DNA of 29,327 bases from a virus, in IMG/VR virus record IMGVR_UViG_3300031365_000011, positions 1 through 29,327 of that record; one strand, given 5' to 3'. Below are positions 8,238 through 16,047 of the stretch, one piece after another. Made by a program: the position numbers and the translations under genes. The notes under the pieces were generated by a model. The model was given only the letters and a program-made list of their open reading frames with translations. It ran no database searches and had not been told where the DNA came from. Positions within the stretch are counted from its first letter, which is position 1. Every line of letters begins with the position of its first letter.

Positions 8238-9049
8238 ATGGTTGTAAATTTTTCTATGGCACTAAGTACCACCTCAGATTTAACCTTTTGTTGCATCATC
8301 TCTATCCCTAATTTCTCTTTTGCATTTTGTATAGATATATCAGTGATCTCCAGATCAAGCAGATTACGAACATTCCCTCCTTGAATAACAAAATCCATAG
8401 TTTTGATTGTCTGTTCATAAACCCATTTGAGATAATTATCTCTTAGAAAGAATCCTCCTAAGCTACGTAGCTCGATACCATAGGGCTTATGACGAAACTT
8501 ACCAAAACCTCCATAATTATCTTTTCTTAAAGAGTATTTATCTACAAAAGTAGATGGATAGACAACAAAAAAGTCAAAAGCTCTTGCAATAGCAAAATTG
8601 ACAAGCTCATTTGGATAATCCGTTGTGTTCTCATAACCTATATGGAGGTGAAATCCTGCTACCCGGAAGTTCTCAGTTATCTCTGGAGAGACTTCTTCTT
8701 GGAATGTCCAAGAGTTGTAGAAGGGACTACAACCAAATTCTTTTGCTCTTTTATCATCAAGATCTAAAAAGAATAATCTCTCTGAGCTGGATTCTACTAT
8801 TCGAGAACTCCATACATTAAGATACTTATTCATTTTTATTTTTAACTTTCTGATATTAGTAACAAATTCTTCAAGAGTCTCTGCAGGGGGCATGTTTCCT
8901 TCTAAGGTCACATTATCATAAAACATGGAAAATCCTTCTCCAAGATCCATAGGCTTTTTCTTGCTTCTGGATACGATCTCAAACGAAGGAACTATTCTTG
9001 TATTCTTCTTCTCTACGAAGAATTCAGGGTCAGATCCTATTGTGTACAT
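8234..9049 (-). CDS. Phage COOH-NH2 ligase (PF14395-type amidoligase)
   Basis: A second glutamine-synthetase-fold amidoligase, from a different family than the gene at 5309-6766. In 271 residues: IGSDPEFFV at the N-terminus (Asp7, Glu9), DNVTLEGNMPP (Glu50), FHLHIGYE (His134, His136, Gly138) and GIELRSLGG (Glu193, Arg195). These match the metal- and ATP-binding positions of the phage ligase family, which has been predicted to form amide bonds in peptides or cell-wall material. It overlaps the GATase II gene as ATGA and the unknown gene upstream by 13 nt. Substrate unknown. Confidence 0.86.
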   Translation of the reverse strand: MYTIGSDPEFFVEKKNTRIVPSFEIVSRSKKKPMDLGEGFSMFYDNVTLEGNMPPAETLEEFVTNIRKLKIKMNKYLNVWSSRIVESSSERLFFLDLDDKRAKEFGCSPFYNSWTFQEEVSPEITENFRVAGFHLHIGYENTTDYPNELVNFAIARAFDFFVVYPSTFVDKYSLRKDNYGGFGKFRHKPYGIELRSLGGFFLRDNYLKWVYEQTIKTMDFVIQGGNVRNLLDLEITDISIQNAKEKLGIEMMQQKVKSEVVLSAIEKFTTI

Positions 9050-9957
9050 AATTTTTGTAGTATTTGTTTTAACTCTAATAATACAGTTTTACTTTGCTTT
9101 TCTGTAAGCCTACCTCTTGTGTTATCTACATATCTTACCTTAGTTGTAAGACCCGAAATTTCCCCAAAGTTGCTATAAAAAAGATCATAAAAAGTACAAT
9201 AACCTGGATACAATTTTAAGATTTTTTCATATGTTATTACTTCTTCAGGTATACGCTCACAGAAAATATGATAATTATTTATAAACCGATCTGCATATAT
9301 TAATGCATTATACCAACTGCTCTTATACTTATGAACAAGTTCATCTATCTCATCCTCATTGTCAATAAGGAAGTTACATACTACCTGCTCTTCGGCGTAT
9401 AAACGAACAAAGAACCATCGAAAATAAACCATCATAGATTCATCATGAGGAAATCTTACATCCATAAAAGGAATGGTATATCTCTTAAGATTCTCTTTTT
9501 GATAAAGTTCATCTCCATCATCTCTGTTTATAAGAAACAAAAGCCATCCAAGATAAGTACCCATATATAATACTCCTTCCTCTTCTCCAAATTGAGTTTG
9601 TTTTGCTCTTACATGCACTCCTTGATGGGTAGATAAGTTTCTATATGTCGTTCTTATATTTGGATCTGTATGATAGTTATCAAGTATAGGATCTACTATA
9701 CTTTTAAAATCATCAAACGTTGCCCAGCCATATACATCTCTTTCAAATAGTTCATACTCAAGTTCAATATTTAACTTATTCTTAAGAATCTCTAACCATT
9801 TAATATATTGGTTAGTAATATCTCTATGATTAAGAAAATACTTCATTGGAACAATACCATTATAGGAAATTTCATCGTCATTAAGCTCCTCACAGCAATT
9901 AAAAACTGAAGAATTATCTCTATGACTTTTATATAATATACTATCTGTTATTGGCAT
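9037..9957 (-). CDS. Unknown protein of the amidoligase operon (306 aa)
   Basis: Not recognised. A 306-residue soluble-looking protein, rich in aromatic residues. It has a Cys pair at the N-terminus (NCCEELNDDE), the segment STHQGVHVRAKQTQFGEEEGVLYMGTYLG near the middle with a HxGxHxR-like cluster, and a helical C-terminus with many Lys. It overlaps the ATP-grasp gene (17 nt) and the ligase gene (13 nt), so it is an obligate member of the operon and probably acts on the same product. No metal-binding or nucleotide-binding motif can be named with confidence. Confidence 0.82.
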   Translation of the reverse strand: MPITDSILYKSHRDNSSVFNCCEELNDDEISYNGIVPMKYFLNHRDITNQYIKWLEILKNKLNIELEYELFERDVYGWATFDDFKSIVDPILDNYHTDPNIRTTYRNLSTHQGVHVRAKQTQFGEEEGVLYMGTYLGWLLFLINRDDGDELYQKENLKRYTIPFMDVRFPHDESMMVYFRWFFVRLYAEEQVVCNFLIDNEDEIDELVHKYKSSWYNALIYADRFINNYHIFCERIPEEVITYEKILKLYPGYCTFYDLFYSNFGEISGLTTKVRYVDNTRGRLTEKQSKTVLLELKQILQKLCTQ

Positions 9958-10750
9958 TTGCTTTTTGCATTATAAGTTTTGGTATAATCTCTGTCACCTC
10001 TCCAAAAGATGGAGCAGAATTAATCTCTATCAAAACAAAACCTGGATTATCTACCTCAGAAGATTGTACACGAACATCAAAAGCTCCAAAATCTAATCCA
10101 ACCTCTTTAAGAGCTTTTACACAATGTTCCTCAATAGCTTTCCAAGTAGTAGGCTTATTAAAATCTGGATTCTCTTCTAAGATCCAGACACAATTAGAAT
10201 CATTTCTATACCAACGGTTCTTTGCATCTCTTTTAAGCATTTTCCGACATGTATAAAAGCAACCATCAGCTGTACAGTGAAGTCTATATTCCCTACTCAT
10301 ATTAACATAATGTTCTAAGTAATAGGTATGAACATCGTTCTCAGTACAGAACTGCTCTAACTCCTTTTTCGTGTTAAGCAGCTGCATCCCTCTTGCCTTC
10401 GAGCCATAGAAACGTTTTGCTACAATAGGATAAGGAAGCTTATCAAAACTTAGTTCTACTTTTTCAGATTCTAAAACTGTTCCTTTATTAGAGAAAACAT
10501 ACCAAGCAGGATGAGATACTTCTGCAGCATCAAAAGCCCTTTTCATTAAGAGCTTAGAGGAGCTTGTTCGTACTGCATCCACACTATTTATCTCTACTAT
10601 AGAAGCAGGAGATAATTTAGGAAATACTACATTAGTAGGCGTAACAGATCCAAATCGTATAATACTTCTAACAGGTAATGCAGGAAGAGCTTTTCTCCTT
10701 ATACCATTCAAAGAGTAATTCTTTGATCTTATTCTAGGAAAGTAGTTCAT
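9941..10750 (-). CDS. ATP-grasp ligase (RimK-like)
   Basis: Predicted to activate a carboxylate as acyl phosphate and join it to an amine. In 269 residues: YPIVAKRFYGSKARGMQL (ATP-binding Lys112 and a Gly loop), YYLEHYVN (hinge Glu146), SREYRLHC, GAFDVRVQ (Asp225) and FVLIEINSAPSFG (Glu242, Asn244 as Mg ligands). This is the RimK/glutathione-synthetase arrangement. The N-terminal 60 residues are a short pre-ATP-grasp portion. It shares one base (10750) with the stop of the cyclotransferase gene upstream. It gives the operon a third independent amide-forming enzyme. Confidence 0.88.
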   Translation of the reverse strand: MNYFPRIRSKNYSLNGIRRKALPALPVRSIIRFGSVTPTNVVFPKLSPASIVEINSVDAVRTSSSKLLMKRAFDAAEVSHPAWYVFSNKGTVLESEKVELSFDKLPYPIVAKRFYGSKARGMQLLNTKKELEQFCTENDVHTYYLEHYVNMSREYRLHCTADGCFYTCRKMLKRDAKNRWYRNDSNCVWILEENPDFNKPTTWKAIEEHCVKALKEVGLDFGAFDVRVQSSEVDNPGFVLIEINSAPSFGEVTEIIPKLIMQKANANNR

Positions 10751-11109
10751 TAGTCTATATATTCTGACCAGTTTCCTGATTCAATACATTCCAAAGAATT
10801 ATATTCAGATTCTTCAAGGAAATATATCCAAGCTTCTCCAAAAGAGGTATCTACTTTTCTCCTATTATAAAAATTAGGATAGGATTCAAGATAATCAATA
10901 CCACGAAAAGCTTCATCATCAATATCAAATATCTCTACAACAATTGGATTAACTGCTTCAGTAGGTACTAAACCAGGAAATCCACCGAGAGAAACCATTT
11001 TATAAGGAAGATAAAGAACTTCTAATCCAAGAAATTCCTGATCACTTAAAAAATAATTATAATTACCGAAACCTCTTCTTAAGGTTCCATAAACAGCTAT
11101 CTTTGTCAT
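10750..11109 (-). CDS. Gamma-glutamylcyclotransferase-like (AIG2/GGCT fold) protein
   Basis: Members of this fold cleave gamma-glutamyl-amines by cyclising the glutamyl group to 5-oxoproline. In 119 residues the start MTKIAVYGTLRRG gives the YGSL-type substrate loop (7-10), and IDYLESYPNFYNRRKV supplies the conserved acid (Glu75), followed by GEAWIYF. Length is normal for the family. ATG at 11109 overlaps the previous stop as ATGA; an in-frame upstream ATG at 11163 would add 18 Asn-rich residues and is rejected. In this operon it could remove a gamma-glutamyl protecting group, as BtrG does in butirosin synthesis. Confidence 0.85.
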   Translation of the reverse strand: MTKIAVYGTLRRGFGNYNYFLSDQEFLGLEVLYLPYKMVSLGGFPGLVPTEAVNPIVVEIFDIDDEAFRGIDYLESYPNFYNRRKVDTSFGEAWIYFLEESEYNSLECIESGNWSEYID

Positions 11110-11867
11110 GAATTTGTTGTAGTTGTTGTTGGATAATGTATTGTTGTGTCTGCTATATACCAATTACTACCAAGAGGACCTACAAAGTATTCTGCATCTG
11201 GTTGCTTAGGTATAAATTCTTCTTCTTCAGCTTGCTTCATATCCTCTTTCTTTATATTCATCAATATAGTGATCCATTCTTTGACAACTTCTTGAATAGG
11301 ATCATCCATACTCATGAACTCAGGATGGAACTGCACAGAAAGCATTCCTTTGTTGAACAACACTGCTTCTGGTTCAACTGGAGGAGCAGGAAGAGAATCA
11401 TCATACCCATCAAGATAAACAGTACTTAGATTATGCTCAGGATGAGCAAGAATCTTATAACTGTCTTTATTCAGTAAGAATGGATTCATCATTTGATGAT
11501 GAGTCGATGTTACCTGATAAGACTTATCTCCTATCTTGATGTCATGAGTACCAAATAAAGCATGATTGGTCACATGCTGAATCACCTTTCCTCCTACTAA
11601 AGCACATAGGAACTGTGATCCTTTACATATTCCTAACATTTTCTTCTTATTAAAGTATCTTGCTCCTATATTCTCCCAGGTATTATCATGTCTATTATAA
11701 GAAGTATGTTGTCCTGCAGGTTCATTATACATATTTGGATTAACATCATCTCCTCCAGGAAAAACAATCAGCTCTGCTCTTTCTGGATCTCTTGTAATGA
11801 TTGCATCAAGTAGTTTCTCTAACCAAACTGATACCTGTTTATTATCTGTATGCACATAAATTTTCAT
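11106..11867 (-). CDS. Class I glutamine amidotransferase-like / gamma-glutamyl hydrolase (C26), copy 1
   Basis: Predicted hydrolase of glutamine or gamma-glutamyl amides. LIVFPGGDDVNP (34-45) is the oxyanion strand, MLGICKGSQFL contains the nucleophile Cys81, STHHQM is PuuD-like, and LSVQFHPEFM has the catalytic His181 and Glu183. The N-terminus is short and the last 50 residues are a low-complexity tail ending in Thr repeats and Asn-Ser. It starts with an overlap of 4 nt on the unknown gene upstream. The second copy in the same operon is at 12600-13373; the two are far from identical, so distinct substrates are likely. Confidence 0.86.
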   Translation of the reverse strand: MKIYVHTDNKQVSVWLEKLLDAIITRDPERAELIVFPGGDDVNPNMYNEPAGQHTSYNRHDNTWENIGARYFNKKKMLGICKGSQFLCALVGGKVIQHVTNHALFGTHDIKIGDKSYQVTSTHHQMMNPFLLNKDSYKILAHPEHNLSTVYLDGYDDSLPAPPVEPEAVLFNKGMLSVQFHPEFMSMDDPIQEVVKEWITILMNIKKEDMKQAEEEEFIPKQPDAEYFVGPLGSNWYIADTTIHYPTTTTTNS

Positions 11868-12646
11868 AATAAAATTTGTTTATGATTTTTTACTAAGTTA
11901 TCGTATTTTTTAAGAACATCTAAATCACTAATATCAAAAGAAACTATTTTAGTTTTTAATAATGTAGAACCTGAATTTAAATTAATATTAGTATATTTCC
12001 TGCTATCAGCAGCCATCTCTACCAGCTTATCAAAATCTTGATAAGCATTCTGTTTATTTCCATAAAATCTAGGATTATATACACCATGTACTCCTCCACC
12101 ACGATAGATAAAGACTATTAATAAATAATATATCTGATCTAAGATTAGCGTTGGAAAATCCTCTTTAAGAAACATAGATCCTAATGCAGCCCATAAGTAA
12201 GAAGGTTCAAAAAGAGTCCTTAGCTTTGTAACCAGGAGAAGCATCTGTAGATAATTATACTTTCTTCTTGGTATAAAACAAATTATATCCTCTTGTAAAC
12301 TAATATCAACATACTTGCTTAGCTCTTCAAAAAGATGACTCTTATAAGCTTCAAAAACATCATCTATCTCTGGAACTTCTTTTCTTAACTTATCTATACA
12401 AGAAGTTGCTCCACAACCATTTAGTGTCTTAGGAAGATCAACAAAAAGAGGATGATATTCTTTTTCCTCTTCTTTTCCTGAATACTTATCTAGATATGCA
12501 GCAAAACAAACATCATGTTTAAAAGCTTTCTTATCTGGTATAGATACCTCTTTAGGATTAAAAGATTCTCCATAAGCTAACCAAAGATCATAATTACCAC
12601 TATACTGAGATGTCAGTGTCAAGAACTCTTTCTTCTTTTTTTGCAT
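11864..12646 (-). CDS. Unknown protein between the two C26-like hydrolases
   Basis: Not recognised; 260 residues. It has a Lys-run start (MQKKKKEFLTL), a Cys-containing stretch NGCGATSCIDKL (about 77-88), a hydrophobic helical middle (DQIYYLLIVFIY) followed by the Gly-rich segment RGGGVHGVYNPRFYGN, and a Lys-rich C-terminus. The hydrophobic part is too polar at its edges to call a sure membrane span. It overlaps the upstream hydrolase gene by 47 nt, long for this genome, and the next hydrolase by 4 nt. The fixed place in the operon suggests a role with the hydrolases. Confidence 0.8.
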   Translation of the reverse strand: MQKKKKEFLTLTSQYSGNYDLWLAYGESFNPKEVSIPDKKAFKHDVCFAAYLDKYSGKEEEKEYHPLFVDLPKTLNGCGATSCIDKLRKEVPEIDDVFEAYKSHLFEELSKYVDISLQEDIICFIPRRKYNYLQMLLLVTKLRTLFEPSYLWAALGSMFLKEDFPTLILDQIYYLLIVFIYRGGGVHGVYNPRFYGNKQNAYQDFDKLVEMAADSRKYTNINLNSGSTLLKTKIVSFDISDLDVLKKYDNLVKNHKQILL

Positions 12647-13373
12647 CCTTTTCCTTCTTTTGGGTTAGTAAATATCTTACACAGCTCATAGACAAATCAT
12701 CCCATATCTCTTCAGGATGATACTGAAAAGTAAAGATATTATAATCGGGATAATATAACGCTTCTATCGTATCATCATCACTACTACTCTTATTGTAATA
12801 AGAAGCAAGAAGAACAGCCTCTTCAGGTACTCCCTTTACTGCTTGATGATGCATGCTATTTACCTCTTGTGACCTTCTTATTGCATGTCCTTTATTCTTC
12901 TTTGAAGCACTTAAGTTCTTTATCATCTCCTCTTTAAGTCCTTCAGGCAATATCTCTGTATGCACTTCAATATCATGAACCAGCTTACTTCTTTCCTTAC
13001 TTGGATTCGTCTCATGATACATTGATTGTATGATTGTTTGACGGAAAAAGATTGCTACTGCTTGATGTCCACGACAAATTCCCAGAATGGGCACTCCATG
13101 ATCAATCGCTTGTGGAAGCAGATACCTATCATAGTATTCCCTAATAGGATCAGATGCTCCTGTAAACATACTCGGTATATATCCATAAGTTGCTGGATTA
13201 ATGTCTGGACCTCCAGGTATTACCAAAAGATCATACTGAGAAAAATCAACATACTTTATCGGAGAGATAATATGTACATCTCCGAAGTTCTGTAGATAGG
13301 CATAGTAAGGAAGTGTTACTCCAAAAGAGTTATCTCCTGTTTTCCAACCTAAAATTGCAATTTTGTTATCCAT
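12600..13373 (-). CDS. Class I glutamine amidotransferase-like / gamma-glutamyl hydrolase (C26), copy 2
   Basis: First gene of the amide operon in the direction of transcription. LLVIPGGPDINP (49-60), ILGICRGHQAVA (nucleophile Cys100), VNSMHHQAVK (171-180) and FTFQYHPEEIW (His219, Glu221) are all in place and match the PuuD-type gamma-glutamyl-GABA hydrolase layout better than synthetase-bound GATases. The C-terminus is a charged Lys/Glu tail. Only 12 nt separate it from the upstream accessory gene and no promoter is visible in them. Confidence 0.86.
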   Translation of the reverse strand: MDNKIAILGWKTGDNSFGVTLPYYAYLQNFGDVHIISPIKYVDFSQYDLLVIPGGPDINPATYGYIPSMFTGASDPIREYYDRYLLPQAIDHGVPILGICRGHQAVAIFFRQTIIQSMYHETNPSKERSKLVHDIEVHTEILPEGLKEEMIKNLSASKKNKGHAIRRSQEVNSMHHQAVKGVPEEAVLLASYYNKSSSDDDTIEALYYPDYNIFTFQYHPEEIWDDLSMSCVRYLLTQKKEKDAKKEERVLDTDISV

Positions 13374-13385
13374 ATTTATTTGTTT

Positions 13386-13700
13386 TTATTTGTTATTTTC
13401 TTCTCCTATTCTAAGATGAATACGATGTCTTAAATCGTGACCACAAATCTTACAGGAGTCATCCACTCCATTATTACAATGAATATGTTTAGCATATTTA
13501 ATCATATCTTTTTCATCTTGTGTTTCCTGCTCATATAACTCCTCGATGGCGATGGTATATTTTTCAAGAAATCCTTGTTCCTTTTCATCTTTCTCTTTCT
13601 GCAAATGAGCGGATCTTTGTATCGTCTCTGTCATAAAAGTGATTGGTTCATCTCGCAATTTTCGCAATATCTCCACTATCTTATCGTGCTTTGTATTCAT
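13386..13700 (-). CDS. Small protein with Cys/His cluster
   Basis: 104 residues. The first 70 are charged and helical (likely coiled coil). The C-terminal part carries HIHCNNGVDDSCKICGHDLRHRIH, a cluster of three Cys and several His able to bind a zinc ion. Function not recognised. It is the last gene of the accessory block that lies between the primase region and the amide operon. Its first codons contain a 14-nt segment that recurs in the spacer at 13934-13947. Confidence 0.66.
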   Translation of the reverse strand: MNTKHDKIVEILRKLRDEPITFMTETIQRSAHLQKEKDEKEQGFLEKYTIAIEELYEQETQDEKDMIKYAKHIHCNNGVDDSCKICGHDLRHRIHLRIGEENNK

Positions 13701-13702
13701 GT

Positions 13703-13930
13703 CTATTGTTTTTCTGTTAGTCCTGATGCTATCATGAGTCTATCAAAATATAGACACTCCGGCATCTCAATCCATTTCGCCCCCTTTTTATAATCCCCTA
13801 TGTACATCTTGTGTTTTATTGCCTTCTCATACCTCTTCTTCGCTTCCTGTTCCAAAGCATTTAGCTTATTTCTTAGACGCTCACATTCATCGCTAAGTAA
13901 TTTCTCTCTTTCAGTAGGTAATTGTGTCAT
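13703..13930 (-). CDS. Small coiled-coil hypothetical protein
   Basis: 75 residues; an N-terminal heptad-like helix (EREKLLSDECERLRNKLNALEQEAKKR) followed by a short beta segment with KGAKWIEMPECLYFDRL. Not recognised. It lies 2 nt before the next gene start, in an accessory block of short genes. Confidence 0.62.
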   Translation of the reverse strand: MTQLPTEREKLLSDECERLRNKLNALEQEAKKRYEKAIKHKMYIGDYKKGAKWIEMPECLYFDRLMIASGLTEKQ

Positions 13931-13977
13931 GGTTTATCGTGCTTTGTTTTTATATCATTTCTGTTTAAGTTCAACTG

Positions 13978-14250
13978 CTAACTTTTTATTGCTATTTTTG
14001 AATGCCATGACTTATTAAAATCCAACACAGCCAAATACGGTGTCTCTCCAAATCCTTGAATACCATCCATCGGGTTCTCTCCAATCATTACACACCACAT
14101 ATTCCCATCCATGAATATTTTGGCATTTAACATTTTGAATAGATGATATTCCTGTTCTTCAACAATAAGATGCATTCTATTCATGTGTTCCTTATCAGCC
14201 TCATCCGAAAGCTGATGTTTTAAGTTAGCTGAATCGTTATCGTTTAACAT
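13978..14250 (-). CDS. Small hypothetical protein, phage accessory type
   Basis: 90 residues starting MLNDNDSANLKHQLSDEAD. The central part MFKMLNAKI...GNMWCVMIGENPMDGIQGFGETPYLAVLDFNKSW resembles, in general character, small Bacteroidota phage proteins with an aromatic beta-sheet and a final helix. ATG at 14250 is used; a TTG at 14271 is in frame but less likely. It ends in TAG and is followed by a 47-nt spacer containing copies of sequence found at neighbouring junctions. Confidence 0.65.
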   Translation of the reverse strand: MLNDNDSANLKHQLSDEADKEHMNRMHLIVEEQEYHLFKMLNAKIFMDGNMWCVMIGENPMDGIQGFGETPYLAVLDFNKSWHSKIAIKS

Positions 14251-14776
14251 GATTTTTATTTTTAAGTTCAACTGCTTTGTTCATATACCCCCGCAATCTA
14301 CGCACGAATTCCTTACGTGGATAGTTAAGAGTAAATAAGTAATAGAGTATTAGGTATTTAGCTTTACCCGTGATAAGATACTTTCGCCAGAACATGAAGG
14401 ACGGTATTCTTAACTTCACCTGTGGTTTGAATGCTTTGATTAAATATATCTTATTCAGTTTAACAGCAAGAGTGTAACATAGAATCCATGGATCACGGGT
14501 GGCTGATGACTGTTTACGATATGGTATTGCACCTTCCGGTTGAACAGGCGTCATACGGTCAGGCCATCTCTTACCCGCATTAAGCAAATAAAGGCTTTGA
14601 TTCAGCAAGGATTCAGCTTCTTTATTAGTCATCTCAATATTACCATCAAGGTATTCGGCGATGTTATTAAAAATAAGATCACCGGCACTCGCGACGTTTG
14701 CCCCATATAAATCCATCTCCCATTGCGGGGAGTCCTTGCGATACCACATGCCGTCAAGATACCAATAATCACCCAT
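14237..14776 (-). CDS. Hypothetical protein with Shine-Dalgarno-like start
   Basis: 179 residues, starting MGDYWYLDGMWYRKDSPQW; no recognised domain. The N-terminal half is mixed and the C-terminal half basic, helical and aromatic (SFMFWRKYLITGKAKYLILYYLF), possibly membrane-associated. A perfect AGGAGG (14781-14786 on the complement) lies 4 nt before the ATG at 14776, inside the end of the upstream gene. This is unusual among leaderless-looking neighbours and points to a foreign origin. An ATG at 14803 is an alternative. Base composition looks richer in G and C than the flanks. Confidence 0.68.
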   Translation of the reverse strand: MGDYWYLDGMWYRKDSPQWEMDLYGANVASAGDLIFNNIAEYLDGNIEMTNKEAESLLNQSLYLLNAGKRWPDRMTPVQPEGAIPYRKQSSATRDPWILCYTLAVKLNKIYLIKAFKPQVKLRIPSFMFWRKYLITGKAKYLILYYLFTLNYPRKEFVRRLRGYMNKAVELKNKNHVKR

Positions 14777-14984
14777 ACATCCTCCTCGGCTTATTATCTT
14801 CATTACGAAAAGCCAATAGTCCCAATCCTACAAGCACAAGATCAAAGATAGAGGTTACCCACAATGGGGCGGTGATTGTCCACCATGACCAGCCTATTAA
14901 GCCAGTCAGCTTCAGGATAAGCAACACCAAGAACATAGCCAATGCTACATATAATCCTCCGTAATTTAAGATTGATGTTTTCAT
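14769..14984 (-). CDS. Small membrane protein, two transmembrane segments
   Basis: 71 residues with two hydrophobic spans, roughly 9-27 (LYVALAMFLVLLILKLTGL) and 36-58 (TAPLWVTSIFDLVLVGLGLLAF), and a charged tail RNEDNKPRR. An inner-membrane hypothetical protein; function unknown. Preceded by an A-rich leader shared almost exactly with the gene at 14994-15323. Confidence 0.66.
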   Translation of the reverse strand: MKTSILNYGGLYVALAMFLVLLILKLTGLIGWSWWTITAPLWVTSIFDLVLVGLGLLAFRNEDNKPRRMYG

Positions 14985-14985
14985 A

Positions 14986-15347
14986 GTTTCTCTTTATTGG
15001 TTAGTGATTAAATAATGATCACAAACACAATCAAGGCGTGTATGAAAATCCGGGATTGGTTCTGGCCCTGGTTGTATCTGATAATATGCTTCTGTAATTA
15101 TCTCCATAAAATCATTTGTTGTAACACCTTCGTCACAATCATCAAACATATTTAGTTCTAATGCGATATCCTGACATCGTAAATGAGCCTTCCATGTATA
15201 AATATCACCATCATAAACATTAGTTTGGCAATTGTATTTTTCACCAATTTGTATAATTCCGTTGCAATAATTACATCGGTGTTCTTTTCTGGCTATTCGA
15301 TTTATATCTCTTAAAATGTTCATATCTGTTTCTCTTTATTGGTTAGT
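14986..15347. repeat. Pair of identical 20-nt gene-leader repeats
   Basis: Positions 14986-15005 and 15328-15347 are identical. Each lies just upstream of an ATG on the minus strand and includes the end of the previous gene, read in two different frames (ending TNQ in one, TNKEKQI in the other). It provides the A-rich start region for both genes and could recombine. Confidence 0.75.
14994..15323 (-). CDS. Small zinc-binding hypothetical protein
   Basis: 109 residues. RCNYCNGIIQIGEKYNCQ with a later HLRC forms a C-x2-C...C...H-x2-C zinc site of the kind common in phage proteins that begin 'K-x-H-x-C-x2-C-x3-I-x2-G-x2-Y'. Two more Cys follow near the C-terminus (DCVCDHYL). The role is unknown. 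The start overlaps the upstream stop as ATGA. Confidence 0.7.
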   Translation of the reverse strand: MNILRDINRIARKEHRCNYCNGIIQIGEKYNCQTNVYDGDIYTWKAHLRCQDIALELNMFDDCDEGVTTNDFMEIITEAYYQIQPGPEPIPDFHTRLDCVCDHYLITNQ

Positions 15348-16033
15348 AGTTCCTTGATTCTAATAGCTAATCTATCATACATATCGAAAATTTCTTTTTG
15401 AGTTAATTCCTCGTTAAATATTCTACCTGATGAAGTATATAAACTTGATATTTTAGTAATGATAATATCCAATATATATTCCTTCGTCACTATCCACTGT
15501 TGGGGGGTGTAGGGTTTGAGCCATCCCTTAAATGTTCCGTTTGAATCATTTGGATAACATTGTATCAAATGCAATTCAGTTTCTTCTTCACACTCCACAA
15601 ACAACCTCTGCCCCTTATGCTCCTTTAGTGCCCCTTCCTGCTGGTGGGGCTTATCATAAATAGTTCTTACCTTACTCCAATATTCATCATGCAATCTCTT
15701 TGCTTCACTCTTCTCCTGCTGTTTGACAGGAAGAGAGCAGATGAAATCATAAATATCTTTTGTAGCACGAGCTATCCCGTGAATTACAACTCCAGTATCT
15801 TTATTTGTTGTATAATGTATAGGGCCTCTTATCCTTCTGTAAATATCCTCTATTTCTACATCTATCACCTTCTCCCGAACAAGAGTGTGCTGTTGGGCGT
15901 ATTCTTTAATTAATTTATCAAGTAGTTTTTCAGTAGTGACCACATCATTATCATTTGGCATACATCCTTCAATCATACCTATAAGATATTCATAAGTAGT
16001 TGGATTTGGCTCTTTTTTTTCTTCTATTTTCAT
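15320..16033 (-). CDS. Hypothetical accessory protein
   Basis: 237 residues, mostly helical and charged. The segment LIEKYAQQH-like region (about 45-55), IEDIYRRIRGP, and a later strand LFVECEEETELHLIQCYPNDSNGTFKGWLKP are the notable parts. I do not recognise it; proteins of this look occur among accessory genes of Bacteroides phages and integrative elements. It opens the accessory block, 14 nt downstream of the small gene that follows the primase. Confidence 0.7.
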   Translation of the reverse strand: MKIEEKKEPNPTTYEYLIGMIEGCMPNDNDVVTTEKLLDKLIKEYAQQHTLVREKVIDVEIEDIYRRIRGPIHYTTNKDTGVVIHGIARATKDIYDFICSLPVKQQEKSEAKRLHDEYWSKVRTIYDKPHQQEGALKEHKGQRLFVECEEETELHLIQCYPNDSNGTFKGWLKPYTPQQWIVTKEYILDIIITKISSLYTSSGRIFNEELTQKEIFDMYDRLAIRIKELLTNKEKQI

Positions 16034-16047
16034 GTCTGTTAGTTTAA

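Larger units (their letters stand above)
13681..14276. repeat. Short repeated segments at gene junctions in the accessory block
   Basis: A 14-nt segment occurs at 13681-13694 (coding) and 13934-13947 (spacer), and a 16-nt segment at 13964-13979 (spacer and stop) and 14261-14276 (coding AVELK). Each pair has one copy in a gene and one in a spacer, as if pieces of genes were left by duplication or recombination. Confidence 0.65.

Noticed and set aside
11109-11163. Longer N-terminus for the cyclotransferase-like gene
   Set aside because: It would add 18 residues read from the low-complexity tail of the previous gene in another frame; the family motif begins right after the ATG at 11109.
14843-14873. 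Second Bacteroides-type promoter at CAAAGATA (14843-14850)
   Set aside because: A -7-like box is present but no TTTG lies 19 nt upstream on the minus strand, and it is inside a gene.
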